Shown here in pieces: positions 9,111-19,978 of a DNA stretch of 64,000 bases. The translations under genes were made by a program, and so were the position numbers. The stretch's first letter is position 1. The number at the start of each line of letters is the position of its first letter. The stretch spans positions 374,364-438,363 of the forward strand of contig ML996696.1 in assembly GCA_010356995.1 (NCBI GenBank), in the 5' to 3' direction. The notes under the pieces were generated by a model, which was not told the DNA's origin, did not search any database, and saw only the letters and a program-made list of their open reading frames with translations. This stretch comes from Trichodelitschia bisporula. Lineage: Eukaryota > Ascomycota > Dothideomycetes > Phaeotrichales > Phaeotrichaceae.

Positions 9111-12100
9111 ATGAGGCTGTCGTCGGCCTTCCTCGCTGGCCTTGCCGTGGCCGGCGCCACCGCCGAGCCGCTCAAGCTGCGTACGTCACGTGTCTCAGCC
9201 TTGCCATATCCTTCTAACCTTCCATAGGCCGCGCCCTCGCCCGCCTCGGCATCGACACCTACAGCACCAGCAGCGCCTCGTCGACCTACTCCCTTGAGTC
9301 ACCAGAGTCCTCAACCGAAGTCTCCCCCGTGATCGCTACCGACCAGCCGGACGATGACACAGCCACCTCCTTCCGTACCCTCACGGCCACCGCAAGTGGC
9401 ATGTCGACGCACACCTACGGGCCCTGGTTCCCCTTCAACACAACCACGACTCCCATCCCCCCACCACCAGAGAGCACCACGCCCTGCCCGGAGGAGGAAA
9501 CACCTGTCCCTGTACATAGCGGACCGGAAGGGAACTCAACCGGTAGACCTGGACAAAGTGGGACAGGCCTACTCCCGTCATCCCGCCCGTCGCCGAGCAG
9601 CACGCCGCGGGGTAGCGCACCACGTCCCGTTCCGCAAGTCACAGTTGGCCCGAGCGGACCACGCCCGTTGCGGCCCATCCCGTCGGGAACTGGGGCTTCT
9701 GGCACGGGCTCCGCTGCGAGCGTTGGTCCGGGCCAGCCGGGAAACGAGACCAGCGCCGGGCCGAGCGGGTCGGCGCCGACGGTGACGCTGACGCTGCCGA
9801 GCGGCCCAACGTCGTTTGGAGGGGAAGGAGCTCAAACCCCGGTCGAAAGCTTGACGGAGGTTGGCATTGGTGCCCCGACTGAGAGTCTCCCGGCCAGCGC
9901 TACCGGCGTCCCAGCCCCGTCATCTAACGACACCAGCATCCCAAGTGGAACAGGCGCACCCCCAGTCCCAGTCGAAAGTACTCCCGCCAGTCTCACCGGC
10001 CCGCCAACCCCGTCCGGTAATGGCACGTCCAGCACGCCCATTGAAACCGGCCCGCCGTCCATTCCAGCCGAAACCGGACACAGCGGCACCGGCCTTCCGT
10101 CGCCCTCCAGCAACGCAACCTCAGCCACCGCACCCAGCGGCACGGATTCCCCCTCCGGACCCATTCCAGTCAGCGGCACCGAGACCCCCTCCAATGCTAC
10201 TAATACCACTCCTAGCGGCTCCGGCGCGCCGTTCTCGCCGCCTGAAAGCAGCACCAGTGGACCTGGTGTGCCTTCTCCCTCCGGGAACAGCACGTCGGGT
10301 ATTCCACCCAGCGGTACCGGGCCATCCCCACTCGCTACTGGACCCACGAGCGTCTCTGGTCTCCCGATGCCGTCAAACGGCACTAGCGAGCAGCCCAGTG
10401 GAACCGGCGCAACCCCCGGTGCCCCTGAAGGCAGCCCAAGCGGAACTGGCGTGTCCGCGCCCTCAGGAAACGCAACCGGTATTGCACCGTCTGGAGCCGG
10501 CCCGTTGGTGCCGAGCGAAAGTGCACCGAGTGGAACGAACGCGCCTGTACCGTCAGTCAACGCGACAAACGCGCCTGTCAGCGGCACCGAGGCGCCAGGC
10601 CCCGAGTCGAGCGCAGTGCCGAGCGGGACCGGAGCTCCAGGGCTGCCGACGAATGGAACGGCCCCTACTGAGAGCGGAACGGGGGTACCTTCAGGGCCAA
10701 CGGAGATTGCGCCGGCGAGCGGGACGGGGGTTCCTTCGCCTTCGCTGAATGGTACCAGTACTTCGCCCAGTGGAACGGCGCCGGCCTCTCCATCTGAAAG
10801 CAATTTTGGTGTCCCTCCTTTTGCTCAGAATATTACCAATGTTATCGGGACCGGCACGGCACCGCCGGGTGTCTCGACTGGTGGGCCTTCGCCTTCGTTC
10901 AATGGTACAAGTGGCTCCCCCAGCGGAAATGCGCCGTCCTCTGGAAGTATTCCCGCGAGAGAGACTGGGGTTCCTTCGCCTTCCCTCAACGCCACAAGCT
11001 CACCCACTGGAACTGTGCCTGCATCATCGTCCGAAAGCAATTTCGGCGTCCCTCCTTTTGCTCAAAATATCACTAACGTCATTGGCACTGGCACCGCACC
11101 GCCAGCTTCCTCAACTGGCGTGCCTCTACCCTCGTTCAATGGCACAAGTGGTTCCCCCAGTGGGATAGCGCCAGGTGAAACTGGCCCTTCATCCCCCAGC
11201 GGAAGCAGTCCCAGCGGCACCGGAATCCCATCCTCCTCGTTCAATGCTACCAACGTGGCACCGAGTGGAACCGTTCCATCTTCGCTGGAAAGCGGCCCGG
11301 TTGGCAGCACTGGCATCCCGACGCCGCCGTCAAACAGCAGCATCCCCAGCGGCACTGGCTCGTCCCCACCTTTCCTCACCGGCGTGCCCGCTCCATCCGG
11401 TAACGAAACCTCACCCCTTCCCAGCGGAACGGGTCCCGCACCGTCCGGTACACCCGGTGTGCCGAACTCGCCCGCAAACGCAACCTCCACGCCGCCTGTC
11501 GGGACCGGAACCGCGCCGTTCGAGTTGCCAGGCCCATCAAGCGCGCCCAGCCCCTCGACGAATGAAACATCGAGCGCGCCCTTCCGAACCGGCGTACCCT
11601 CCCCATCCGGCAATGAAACTAGCGGCATCCCAGCTACTGAAACCGGCTCTGTTCCCCCCTTCCTCACCGGCATGCCCTCGCCGTCAGGAAACGAGTCTGG
11701 CATCATCCCGCCCAGCGGAACCGGCGTATCTCCTTCCGGTCCCTCGGGAGTAGGTCCCACGGGGCCAGGGAACGAGACATCCGGCATCCCCTCCAGCGGC
11801 ACAGGCGCACCCTCCGTTCCCGAAAGCGGAACCGGCGCCCAATCCACCCCCGTCAACGCAACCAGCGCCCCGAGCTCATCAACGTACATTCCCAGCGCAT
11901 CCGCGAGCAGCCCACCGGCGCCTTCGATTGGTGAAACGGCGGGTATACCACCTAACGGTACGGCAGTGCTTGGTACGTCTAGCCAGCCCGCAACGGGCCT
12001 GCCTGGTCCGGTAGGAAATGAGACATCTGGGATTCCGCCGAGCGGTACGGGAGTCTCGCCGTTGCCTTTGGGTTCGTCGACCGCGCCATTCACAACAGGC

Positions 12101-15058
12101 GTTCCTGCGCCTTCAGGTAACGATACTGGCATTCTGCCGAGCGGGACCGGCGCCTCCGCTCCATCGGGGCCGGAGTCTAATAGCTCGCCCTCTCCATCGG
12201 CGTCGAGTGGTCCTATTCCGTCGGTGAATGAGACATCCGGAATCCCGCCAACCGGCATCAGCGCTTCCACGCCATTAGGCCCATCAGGGACGAGGCCGAA
12301 CACAACGCGGCCTTTCACAACAACGACTTTCTTCGTGAATTTGCCGAATGCTTCCGGCGCTCCCATCCCGTCAGGGAACGAGACATCCAGCACCCCGTCA
12401 TCAGCTACGCCGTTCCTAACCGGCGTCCCTACGCCTTCGGGCAACGAAACCGGCCTTTCATCTACCGAAACCAGCGGCCCTGTTCCACCAGGTGTTTCAA
12501 GCCCATCGGTGTCAGGTTCACCAATCCCATCCGAGAACGCAACGACACCTATTAGCCCGTCCGGTACGGGGCCTGCGTCAACGTCCAGCACCAGGACACC
12601 CGGCACGCCTGCTCAGCCCCGGCCGCAGGCCATCCAGCCTCGGCCTCAGCCCGAAGTCAGCAGCGGGATTGCGGTGCCGTCTGCGCCGGCGAATGAGACT
12701 GGTGTTGCGCCGAGCGGGACGGGGCCTAGTGGGATTGCTCCTAGTGGGTCTACCCCCAGTGAGACTGCTCCCAGCGAGATCGCGCCTAGCGGCACGGGTC
12801 CGAGCGGAATTGCGCCCAGCGGAACTGTTCCTAGTGGGGGTGCTCCGAATGGAACTGCTCCGGGTGAGATTGCTCCGAGCGGAACTGCGCCAAGTGGGAC
12901 TTCTCTCAGTGAAACTGCTCCCAGCGGGATTGCTCCCAGCGGCACGGGCCTTAGCGGAACGGCGCCCAGCGGCATCGGACCGAGTGGCACGGCACCTTCT
13001 GGAGCGGTTCCAAGCGCTGTAGCTCCGAGTGGAACTGCTCCCAGTGGCGCTGCTCCGAATGGAACAGCACCTAGTGAAATCGCGCCGAGTGAAACCGGTC
13101 CCAGCGGAATTGCTCCCAGCGGTACGGGCCCGAGTGTAATCTCGCCCAGTGGTACCGGGCCGAGTGGCACAGGGCCGACCGGCGCAGTTCCAAGCGGCGT
13201 GGCTCCCAGCGGTACAGGGCCGAGCGGCAGTTCAAGCGGAATACCCCCAAGCGGAACAGCCCCGAGCGGAACAGCTCCGAGCGGAACAGCTCCGAGCGGT
13301 ATCCTCCCCAGCGGCACCGGACCAAGTGGCGCCTCGCACAACAGCACCGTTGCAACCGGGACACCTCCAAGCGGCGAACTTCCTAATGAAAACAAGCCCA
13401 GCGGTACTCTCCCAACAGGCACCGTGCCGAGCGGAGCGAGTCCCAGCGGCACCGCCCCGCATTTCATCACCCTCACCCTACCCAGCCCCCATCTATCATC
13501 AGGCAGTGGCCGACCCAACTTCGCCTCCACACCCCGCTCAAGCGGCCTCCCCCGCCCCTTTAGCACGCCGTCTGGGTCTGGTTCGTCGGGCACGCCTACT
13601 GTGTCTGGGCTCGGGCCTTTTAGTTCGTCGACGGGGACGGGGAATGCCACGCAGCCCTTTACGACGACGACTTTCTTCGTCAACTTGCCGACTAATGCGG
13701 GGCCGGTTTCGTCGCGGAGCGGGTCGAGTCCTTTGTCTGGTGGGCCAGAAGCTTTGTCGGCTCCGTCCTCGGGAAGTCCGTCTGGGCTTGCGTCGGGAAG
13801 TCCCTCTGGCCCTTCGTCAGAAACTCCTTCTGGCCCGTCGTTGGAAAGTCCCTCTAGCCCGGCGTCGGAAAGTCCCTCTAGCCCAGCGTCGGGAAGTCCC
13901 TCTGGTCCGTCCTCGGGGAAGCCTTCTAGCCCCTCATCAGAAATTCCCTCCGGCCCTTCGTCAGGCAGGCCGTCTGGCACTTCGTCGGGCAGTCCCTCCG
14001 TCCCTACGTCTGGAATTCCATCCGGTCCTGTATCAGAAACTCCCTCCGGGCCTGAGTCGGGCAGTCCCTCGAGCCCTGCATCGGGAAGTCCCTCCAGCCC
14101 AGCATCGGAGAGCCCCTCTGGCCCGTTGTCGAGAAGTCCCTCTGGCCCTACATTAGGAAGTCCGTCCAGTCCCGCGTCGGGAGCTCCTTCAGGACCCGCG
14201 TCAGGAACTCCTTCAGGGCCAGCATCAGGAACTTCTTCCGGACCCGCATCAGAAACGCCCTCGGGTCCTGTATCGGAAACTCCCTCCGGGCCTGAGTCTG
14301 GAACTCCCTCAAGCCCTGCGTCAGAGAGCCCCTCTGGCCCCGCGTCCGACAGTCCCTCCGGCCCTGTGTCGGGCACTCCTTCCAGCCCGGCGTCAGAAAC
14401 TCCTTCAAGTTCTGCATCGGGAACTCCCTCTGGTCCAGTATCAGAAACTCCTTCCGGGCCTGAGTCGGGAATTCCCTCTGGCCCTGCATCGGGTGCGCCA
14501 TCTGGTTCCCCAAGCACCCCAAGCAGCTCCTCTCCATCCAACAGCACCGTCCCGACCACGCCTTCCTCGCCCGAATTCACCAGCCCCTCACCAAGCGGCA
14601 CGCACACCTACACTCCCACCCCCACCGAAACGCCCAGCGAAATAAGCGGCGGCCACTCCTCTCTCCGCCCACGCGAATCCAGCAGCACCTATTCACGGCC
14701 CTGGAGCTTCAGCACCTCGCTCTCCCCCCCGCCCTCAACCGAAGGCTCACCCCTCGAGATCTCACCCAGCAGCACATATAGCCCAGCGCCATACTACACG
14801 CCCGCAGCGTCGACGTTCAGCACTATCGTGTCCCCAGAGACGGACTCAAGCTCTTGGGCTGTGGACATTCCCGTCTCGACATGGGTCGGGTACGCAGCTC
14901 CCTCGTCGACGGTGGACAATCTGGAGACCATGCCAACAGTAACGGATGATACTGGGGCGAGCGAGACGAGCGATACGGCGTTCGCGGATGAGCCTATTGA
15001 GACGGGATTGGCTAGGAAGTGGCGACCGCGGTGGGCGCGGCGGAGGGGGTTGCTTTAG
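9111..15058 (+). CDS. Giant secreted Ser/Pro/Gly/Thr-rich repeat protein, about 1966 residues
   Basis: Two exons: 9111-9180 encodes a signal peptide (MRLSSAFLAGLAVAGATAEP); a 47-base intron follows; 9228-15058 encodes the rest. Almost the whole protein is low-complexity. Block A (about residues 200-1150) repeats a loose unit with SGTG, PSPSGN and N-glycosylation sequons (NETS, NATS, NGTS). Block B (about 1150-1430) repeats a five-residue APSGT unit. Block C (about 1530-1790) has around 30 eight-residue units such as SGSPSGPA and SETPSGPE. The 12-residue motif PFTTTTFFVNLP occurs at residues 1052 and 1500, and an NFGVPPFAQNITNVIG segment at 549 and 628. The end is basic (RKWRPRWARRRGLL) with no hydrophobic tail, so a GPI anchor is not predicted. 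It resembles a heavily O-glycosylated mucin-like wall, mucilage or adhesive protein. Repeat copy number could be mis-assembled. Confidence 0.88.
10802..11160 (+). repeat. Direct duplication of about 237 bases inside the giant repeat gene
   Basis: The segment starting AATTTTGGTGTCCCTCC at 10802 recurs from 11039 with the same protein start, NFGVPPFAQNITNVIG, and similar following residues for about 50 codons. Confidence 0.8.
12700..13470 (+). repeat. 15-base coding microrepeat array (APSGT units)
   Basis: Dozens of five-codon units encoding variations of A-P-S-G-T with many synonymous differences, indicating an old array or selection on the peptide. Confidence 0.8.
13760..14510 (+). repeat. 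24-base coding array (about 30 eight-residue units)
   Basis: Units encode S-x-x-P-S-G/S-P-x. The array is continuous and in frame; a higher-order pair (SETPSGPV then SETPSGPE) recurs three times near 14030, 14265 and 14440. Confidence 0.8.
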
Positions 15059-16156
15059 AGGGTTGCAAGAGTTGGCTTAGAATGCGGGATGCTTCACCTT
15101 CGCTTCGTCTGTGATATTTTAGTCAAAAGTTGTGGTTGGTCTTTTTCTTTGCGCAGTTTTGGGTTGGGTTGGGTCTGACGGGAGGGTATGGGTTAATGTA
15201 TTATCAGTTGAAATGCATGGAGCTTGAGATGATACGTGATGTATAGCAGAGCTCATGACTCGTGCAAAGCAGCTGTGTAAGGATGTAAAGTGAAGCGATT
15301 TGTGAAAGACGAGGGAAAGAAGAGGGTCGAGAGACTCTCGATACTAAAATACTAAAATACTAAAATACTAAAATACTAAAATACAAGATGTGGCCTGATC
15401 CTCCGTGGTTCCTTCCTCTGCTCGATGATCGCGTCATTCCTTGCAACTCAACAATACGATACGAACGAACACCTGACCATATTGGCCTTGAGGCCTTGTG
15501 GCATCTGTGCCCACATCAACATGAGCTTTGCGCGTGCACATGGTGCGGTAGGAATCATGTGCTCAAGTCTAGTGAAATAGGCTTAGATTGCATGAACATA
15601 TCGAATCGCCCCAAGGTGGCCTGCTCGACTCAGTTCCGGAGATACTGGTCATGTGCACACTTACCAGCTCAGCGCTTTGCTCGGCCTGTCATCCACCAAG
15701 CAAAGTCGGAGAAGGAACCAATACAGCAAAGCCGTTAGCAGCCCTCCTCACCTCGGCAATCGCAACCAAAAGAGCAGGCAGTATTAGATATCCTAAGGTC
15801 GATTGAGAGTGTTTTTTAGGGTTACAAGTCCACGCCCATTGTCCGAGCTGAGAAAAGGGCCCATAGAAGAAAGAATTCACCCGAGAGAGCCCGAAGGAAG
15901 CTCCCGCCACCAGGCGCCAACTGTGCAACCTTGATCCCCGCCCACCGTTGACCGAAAACGCCATTCCTCGTCCGCAGAACACGCACACCCGTCAAACTGG
16001 CGCCGACAACCACTCTGGAACGAGGAGGTATCATGACATGCACGCACCGGAGTCCATAAATACCACCCCCCTGCTAAGATAACGCGATACGAACTGTGCA
16101 AAGCGCATCCATAAACAGCGCCATTAGACTCGATGCTTCTCATTCTCTGATGGTAG
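15059..16156. other. Intergenic, convergent 3' ends
   Basis: 3' flanks of the giant repeat gene and of the KH gene. A 116-codon frame at 15388-15738 has no recognisable feature. A short tandem repeat is listed separately. Confidence 0.5.
15342..15385. repeat. Microsatellite, ACTAAAAT x about 5.5
   Basis: Perfect eight-base repeat immediately downstream of the giant repeat gene's 3' flank. Confidence 0.95.
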
Positions 16157-17657
16157 TTAGTCGCAGTGACACGCTGCGAAGGGATGCTTCTCACCAAGAC
16201 GCGAATAGAGCATGTAGAGCGCCATCTGGTTGCATTCCGCAGTACCAGTGATGGTAACTAAACGCTCGTTGCTGTTGTCCTGGGGCTCGTTGATCTTGAT
16301 CACGCTACCGCTGAGCTGGCGAATCTCGTTGATCTTCGCACCGCCCTTGCCGATGATAGCTCCAACCATATCATTAGGGATATAGATCTGCTGCGTAACC
16401 GGCTGGCCAGCAACACCCTGCATTGCCTGAGCAGGGACAGCTTGAGCAGGCGGGGCACCGCCGTGGGCAGCGCCGTACTGCGCCGGCTGATGAGGTCCGG
16501 CGCCCGAGTAGCCGCGGCCAGGCGAACCAGCTCCGTAGTGGACAGGCGCTTGCGAGGCCGGGAGCGCGGTCTGGTTATGGTTATGGCCATACGACATGGC
16601 GTACGGGTTCGCAGGACCACGAGCGACCGGGTTAGCATGCTTGCGGTACGTTTCAGGGTGACCCCATTGGCCACCGCTCGCCTGGGGAACGTAGGGAACA
16701 ACTTGCATGCCGCCAGGAACAACGCCGGCGGGACCGCCGCTGCGTGTGGCATAGGCCGAGGCGGCAGGGCCCCCGAAACGCTCGTTCAGTTGCTCAACAA
16801 GAGTGCTGCCGACGTAGTAGGCCGCGATGTGCACAGCATCGGCGACACCAAGTATGACGAGGGAACGCTCAGTAGACAGCGGAAGGCACGACTCCGACGC
16901 GTTGAGGCGGGCACCAGATGCTTCCTGGATCTCGCGGATCCGTACGCCTCCCTTGCCGATGATTGAGCCAATAAGGATGTGAGGGATCAGGAGACGCAGG
17001 GGGTAAGTCTTGGACTGCGGAGTGGACGGAGACTCGAGAGACTCTTGGTTGAGAGTGCGGATGATCAGACCGAACGCCTGGAAGGTTAGCGGGAGCACCA
17101 TATCATATATGAAGTCATACCTTTGCAACCGCATCAACCTGACCAGAGACGGTCAAGATGCGTTCAACGGCGCCACGCGTGTAGTCGCTCACGGTGCAGC
17201 GAGCGGCCGACATACGCCGAATGAGGGAAACATTTTCACCACCTTTGCCGATGACAGTAGCAGCTTCAGCGCTGGAGATGATGGCGCGCACGTGCAACCA
17301 GCCCGTCTCATCCTGGTGGTTACCAGTATGCGCATTACGGCCATTTGTAACAGGCGCGCCCGCAGGAAGGTCGGTGTTTGGCTGCACACCGGATGGAGCA
17401 TCGGGGAGGACCGTGTCACCTTGTCCATCAGTGGTTCCGTTCACGGCCTTGGTACTGGGTTCCGTCTTGACCGCTTCCTCCGCGGCAGGGGGCAGCGCTG
17501 CGGCATCAGCTTCAGCGGCGGTCTCCTCATCCTTAAGGACTTTATCGAGGGCAGGACGCTTCGCATCCGGTTGATCGCCACCTCCGGATGGCGAAGATGG
17601 CTCCTCAAGAGGACGCTTGTGCGCCGAAGCGACAGCAGTAGTAGGAGAGGCCGACAT
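16157..17657 (-). CDS. Triple KH-domain RNA-binding protein (PCBP/Rnc1/Hek2-like)
   Basis: Two exons, 17657-17121 and 17077-16157, encode 485 residues. Three KH domains are seen, each with its GxxG loop: KH1 about residues 110-190 (VRAIISSAEAATVIGKGGEN), KH2 about 195-275 (LRLLIPHILIGSIIGKGG) and KH3 about 405-475 (QIYIPNDMVGAIIGKGG). A disordered Ala/Glu/Pro N-terminus and a Gly/Pro/Tyr/Gln-rich linker lie between. The arrangement matches poly(C)-binding proteins and fungal Rnc1/Pbp2/Hek2, which control stability, localisation or translation of mRNAs. The intron interrupts KH1. An in-frame ATG at 17708 would add 17 residues; the start at 17657 (MSASPTTAV) is preferred because the extension is unlike the acidic, disordered leader that follows. 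Confidence 0.92.
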
Positions 17658-18874
17658 GCTTGTTGCTGTGTAATTCCTAAAAACTGGAGTGATCAGAGCC
17701 GTGCCCACCGTTATGGGTTCCTCGTTAAATCCGAATCACCAAGCACCGAGCTCAAGCTTCGTCAAGCCTCAGTAAAGGGAAAGAATCTCGTATTGTTGCG
17801 TTGATAACGTACACGGGGGGTGCGTCGCAATGAAACGTGGTGGTGAGGTGCTCGGAGGGGGACGGTTGAAGCAGCGTGTGAGAGTGGATGTGGGAATTTG
17901 TGATGGTGGAGATGTTGTGAAAGGTGTTTCTTCGGTGACTTGTGCTCCACTGATGAATCCACCCAGGGGGAGGAGAGAGGAGAGATGTGTGCGGGTTGTG
18001 CGGAAAGGAGGGAATGTGAGTGCGCCGCCGGTAACGAGCCTTCGCGCAGGAAGACCGATCGGTAGGAAGGTGTATGGGGAACGACGCGATGGAGGTGTGC
18101 TGAGGCGATTGTGCTGGGCCTGTTGAAAGCGGAGAGGGAGGAGGGTGGTGGTGCTGAAGGAAAAGCTAAGTGACACGCTTGGCAGAAACCTTTGAGCTTC
18201 CGCGAACCTTACGGGGTACCTAGGGTGGGTGAATTGCCAGGTGCTAGGGGAGGTTTTGGTGTCGGAAAAGCGAGAGAGGGATGAAATAAGAGCGACAGGT
18301 TTGAAAGTCTTGATGGGAGTGCTGGTATTGGGAGGTAATGAGGTAGTGGGGGGAAGGGAGGAAGATGAAAAGTTTCGGGGGGGGTTGTGGTGTTGTATGG
18401 AAGAGGTGGAGGTTTGCAGGAGAGGAAGAGGAGAAGAGTGGAGAGGAGAAGGTGAGGCAGCTTTACCGGTTCGCTGCCAAGAACACACCGCGAACCTCTC
18501 ACAAGCAGCACGTGACTTTCTGTCAGGCATCTGGACCTTTTGAGATGGGGTCAATTGGCGTTCTAGACCTTTGAGGCTTCATATACTCGAATCCCCCCAA
18601 ACAACTCTCCGTCAAAACAGCTCTCCCTCAATTCAACCCCTCATACTACCTACGTCTACCGCTCGCGATTTCCCACGACTGAATCCCCCGCGATATTCGC
18701 CTTCGCAACGACTTCCACTTGAATGCCATAACCTTATACTTGCCCTACTATCAAACTTTCACCACCCGCCTGCGGCTTGTCATCCATTCGCCAGCCCAAC
18801 CCCCCTCTATTTGGGCGATTCTACCACGACCAACCCAGGTCGCGCGAGTTGTAACGTGAAACGCTACCCCGAAA
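17658..18874. promoter_or_regulatory. Divergent promoter region of KH gene and CENP-K-like gene
   Basis: About 1.2 kb between start codons. The KH side is GA-rich on the plus strand (CT-rich in the direction of the KH gene), typical of fungal leaders. Open frames here (for example minus strand 17769-18554) are low-complexity Ser/Pro/Thr products of that bias. Confidence 0.5.
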
Positions 18875-19978
18875 ATGAGTGGACAAGCCCAAGATGCCGT
18901 GCTGGACAAAATCAAGACCTACTCCAACGAAGCTCGCCGTCTGCAGCAGCAGCAGCTGGATGTGGAGTATCCGGACCCCGCTGCCCGTAAGGCGCGGTTT
19001 CGCAGGACAAGTCAAGCGCTGCAGGAGCAGTTGAAGCGACGACAAATAGAATTTGAGAAGGTGAGATCTACGCCAAACCTGCCGGTTACTATCTTTGGGA
19101 TGCGCTAACGGCGAGTCCAGATTCGAGCCTCGACGGGCCCCGCATCTACAGCACCTTCGGCAGATGTGCGACAGCGTATAAAGCAACTTAGAGCAATAAC
19201 TGCCGCATATACGCAACTGACGGCCGAGGCGCCGGATCTTCCGGGGCCAGATTCGCTACTTCCTGCGGTGCTTGCAGCGAGAGTCGTCAACGAGACGATA
19301 ACACAGACCAAGTCGGCCATTGAGACGGTAGTATCGCAGCTTGAAAGCACTGAGCAGCAAATTGAGCAGGAGCAGACGAGTCTCACCGACGCAAAACTCC
19401 TCCATGAAGCGCTGGAGGCGCGGATAACGCGTCTTCAGGCCGCTACACGTGACAAGTCTCAGAAGACGCCTGATCAACTTGCAAGAGAACTCGTGAAGTC
19501 GAAGGAGAAGCGCGAGACTGATTTCAATCGGGAAACTGAGAGACTGCGCCACGCGCTCAATGAATTCATCGATAGCAGACTCGCGGCCATGGTTGCTGCC
19601 GAAGACCTTGGCGGCCCCGTCGTCGGCGATCTGCTTGATATCAGCGACGAGATGCTGGAAGCTGGCTTTTCGAACCACGGAAAGGTTAAGGCATCCAAGA
19701 GATCCGGTGCCAGCGCTGCTCAGAATCAGCGAAGAATTGACGATATGTGGAGTTCTCGACAAGATAGCTCGGAAAGGGATCTTGCTGCGAAGGAGCTGCA
19801 GGAGCTTCTCGATGAGTTGCTTGCAAACTCAGGGAGCTCAGGAACTAGCGACTATGTCGAGCTTGATAGAGACTCAGCTGCAGCTCGGTTTATGGTACGG
19901 GCAAAGGTTGCGCAGTTTCATCCAAAGGACGCTCGCCGGCTGCGCTTAATTGACTTCGGGCGCGAGCTAGACAGCTAG
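18875..19978 (+). CDS. Probable centromere protein K (CENP-K/Sim4-like, inner kinetochore)
   Basis: Two exons, 18875-19060 and 19121-19978, encode 347 residues. The protein is highly helical: an N-terminal Gln/Arg-rich helix (RRLQQQQLDVEYPDP), long coiled-coil stretches around residues 90-240 (ETVVSQLESTEQQIEQEQ; RETERLRHALNEFID), then AAMVAAEDLGGPVVGDLLD and a C-terminal RAKVAQFHPKDARRLRLIDF. This pattern is what I recall for fungal CENP-K, a CCAN component related to fission yeast Sim4 that sits at centromeric chromatin. The call rests on memory of the family's C-terminal half and the coiled-coil layout, not on a catalytic motif. It is divergent from the KH gene. Confidence 0.68.

Noticed and set aside
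12646-14607. 653-codon minus-strand frame antisense to the giant repeat gene
   Set aside because: Mirror of the repeat codons; it has no start context, signal or domain and breaks outside the repeats, as do the other long antisense frames there.
17769-18554. 261-codon minus frame upstream of the KH gene
   Set aside because: Ser/Pro/Thr-rich translation of a CT-rich promoter tract.
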